A DNA stretch of 5,084 nucleotides from Candidatus Woesearchaeota archaeon (lineage in GTDB: Archaea; Nanobdellota; Nanobdellia; Woesearchaeales; UBA10216), in contig DUGG01000031.1 in NCBI GenBank assembly GCA_013331515.1, positions 1-5,084 of the forward strand, in the 5' to 3' direction. Positions 4,469 through 5,084 of this stretch are shown piece after piece (the stretch's first letter is position 1; each line of letters opens with the position of its first letter). The position numbers and the translations under genes were made by a program. Under the pieces are notes generated by a model. The model was not told where the DNA came from and searched no databases. It worked only from the letters and a program-made list of their open reading frames with translations.

Positions 4469-5035
4469 ATGTTACTTAGCGACAAAAGCATAAGGGAAGC
4501 CATAAAAGCAGGAAAAATAGTGATTAAGCCGTTCTTTGAGGATTGCGTCCAGCCCTCAAGCATTGACATCCATCTTGACAACAAGTTTCTGCTGTTCAAC
4601 AAGTCAAAGCATGGCATCATTGATGTCAAGCAAAAGCAGGAGGGTTTGATGATGCCTGTTGAAATCAAGGACAATGAGCCATTTATCCTGCATCCTGGTG
4701 AGTTCATCCTTGGCAGCACTTTGGAGTCTGTTAAGCTGTCTTCTGACATTGCTGGCAGGATTGAGGGAAAAAGTTCACTGGGCCGCCTGGGTTTGCTGAT
4801 TCATAGCACTGCCGGGTTCATTGATCCGGGATGGGAAGGCAACCTTACTTTGGAATTGAGCAATGTTTCTCCATTGCCGATAACGCTTTACTATAAGATG
4901 AAAATTGGCCAAGTATCTTTTGTCAATATGTCCACTCCGGTTGACCGGCCATACGGCTCCAAAGGCCTTGGCAGCCATTACCAGGGACAGAAGGTGCCGG
5001 TTGCTTCCAAGTTTCATGAGGATACTAGAACATGA
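4469..5035 (+). CDS. dcd: dCTP deaminase, probably bifunctional (dUMP-forming)
   Basis: Dcd deaminates dCTP to dUTP; bifunctional members also remove pyrophosphate to give dUMP directly. The 188-residue product has the family length and fold: MLLSDKSIREAI at the start, QPSSIDIHL (28-36), the signature K101-S102-S103-L-G-R106, HSTAGFIDPGWEG (112-124), catalytic-type Glu129 in TLELSN (127-132), and a C-terminal tail with YQGQ (171-174) that in the family closes over the triphosphate. From memory, HSTAGFIDPG...LTLELSN and the PYGS...YQGQ tail are closer to the bifunctional Mycobacterium tuberculosis enzyme than to monofunctional E. coli Dcd, which reads HVTAHRIDPGW. No separate dUTPase is present here. 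The ATG at 4469 matches the family N-terminus; a longer in-frame start at 4382 would add 29 basic residues read from inside the kinase gene. No ribosome site is evident, consistent with coupling to the kinase gene one base away. Confidence 0.9.
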   Translation: MLLSDKSIREAIKAGKIVIKPFFEDCVQPSSIDIHLDNKFLLFNKSKHGIIDVKQKQEGLMMPVEIKDNEPFILHPGEFILGSTLESVKLSSDIAGRIEGKSSLGRLGLLIHSTAGFIDPGWEGNLTLELSNVSPLPITLYYKMKIGQVSFVNMSTPVDRPYGSKGLGSHYQGQKVPVASKFHEDTRT

Positions 5036-5084
5036 GGAAGCCTACAGGCTGGCCGCTTTTGGGTAAAGTAAACTAGCCCGTGTT

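Overview
The window looks archaeal. Several genes carry AT-rich TATA-like boxes centred about 26-29 bases upstream of an ATG with no Shine-Dalgarno sequence, which is the layout of leaderless archaeal transcripts. One gene encodes a kinase resembling the archaeal UPF0200/CoaE-like P-loop family. Gene content and compactness would suit a DPANN-type or other uncultivated archaeon, but the phylum cannot be fixed from the sequence alone.

Layout from left to right. 1-148: untranslated DNA with an 11-bp and a 9-bp perfect hairpin, then a TATA-like box. 149-712 (+): a small soluble protein with a PepSY-like C-terminal half, followed by a hairpin terminator. 831-944 (+): a possible 37-residue small protein. 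949-1677 (-): thymidylate kinase, tail to tail with the small ORF. 1678-2163: a 486-base gap with no convincing gene. It holds two 16-bp direct repeats and, at 1937-2148, five hairpins tiled end to end. 2164-3804 (-): a 546-residue protein built from two tandem ThyX-like domains. 3805-3891: a compact divergent promoter. 3892-4467 (+): UPF0200/CoaE-like P-loop kinase. 4469-5035 (+): dCTP deaminase, probably of the bifunctional dUMP-forming type.

The recognisable enzymes make one pathway, de novo dTTP supply. Dcd would convert dCTP to dUTP and probably on to dUMP, a ThyX-type enzyme would methylate dUMP to dTMP, and Tmk would phosphorylate dTMP to dTDP. The UPF0200-like kinase sits directly upstream of dcd and may act on a nucleotide in the same pool.

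Two things stand out. First, the tandem ThyX protein divides the ThyX signature RHRxxSxNxxSxR between its halves: domain 1 keeps the S...S.RY part and lacks RHR, while domain 2 keeps RHR and lacks the rest. Second, four of the five hairpins in the thyX-tmk gap share an outer stem of the form (A)TAG-nn-AA / TT-nn-CTA(T). The nn bases differ from unit to unit but stay complementary, and neighbouring loops contain complementary hexamers. I do not recognise this array as any described element.
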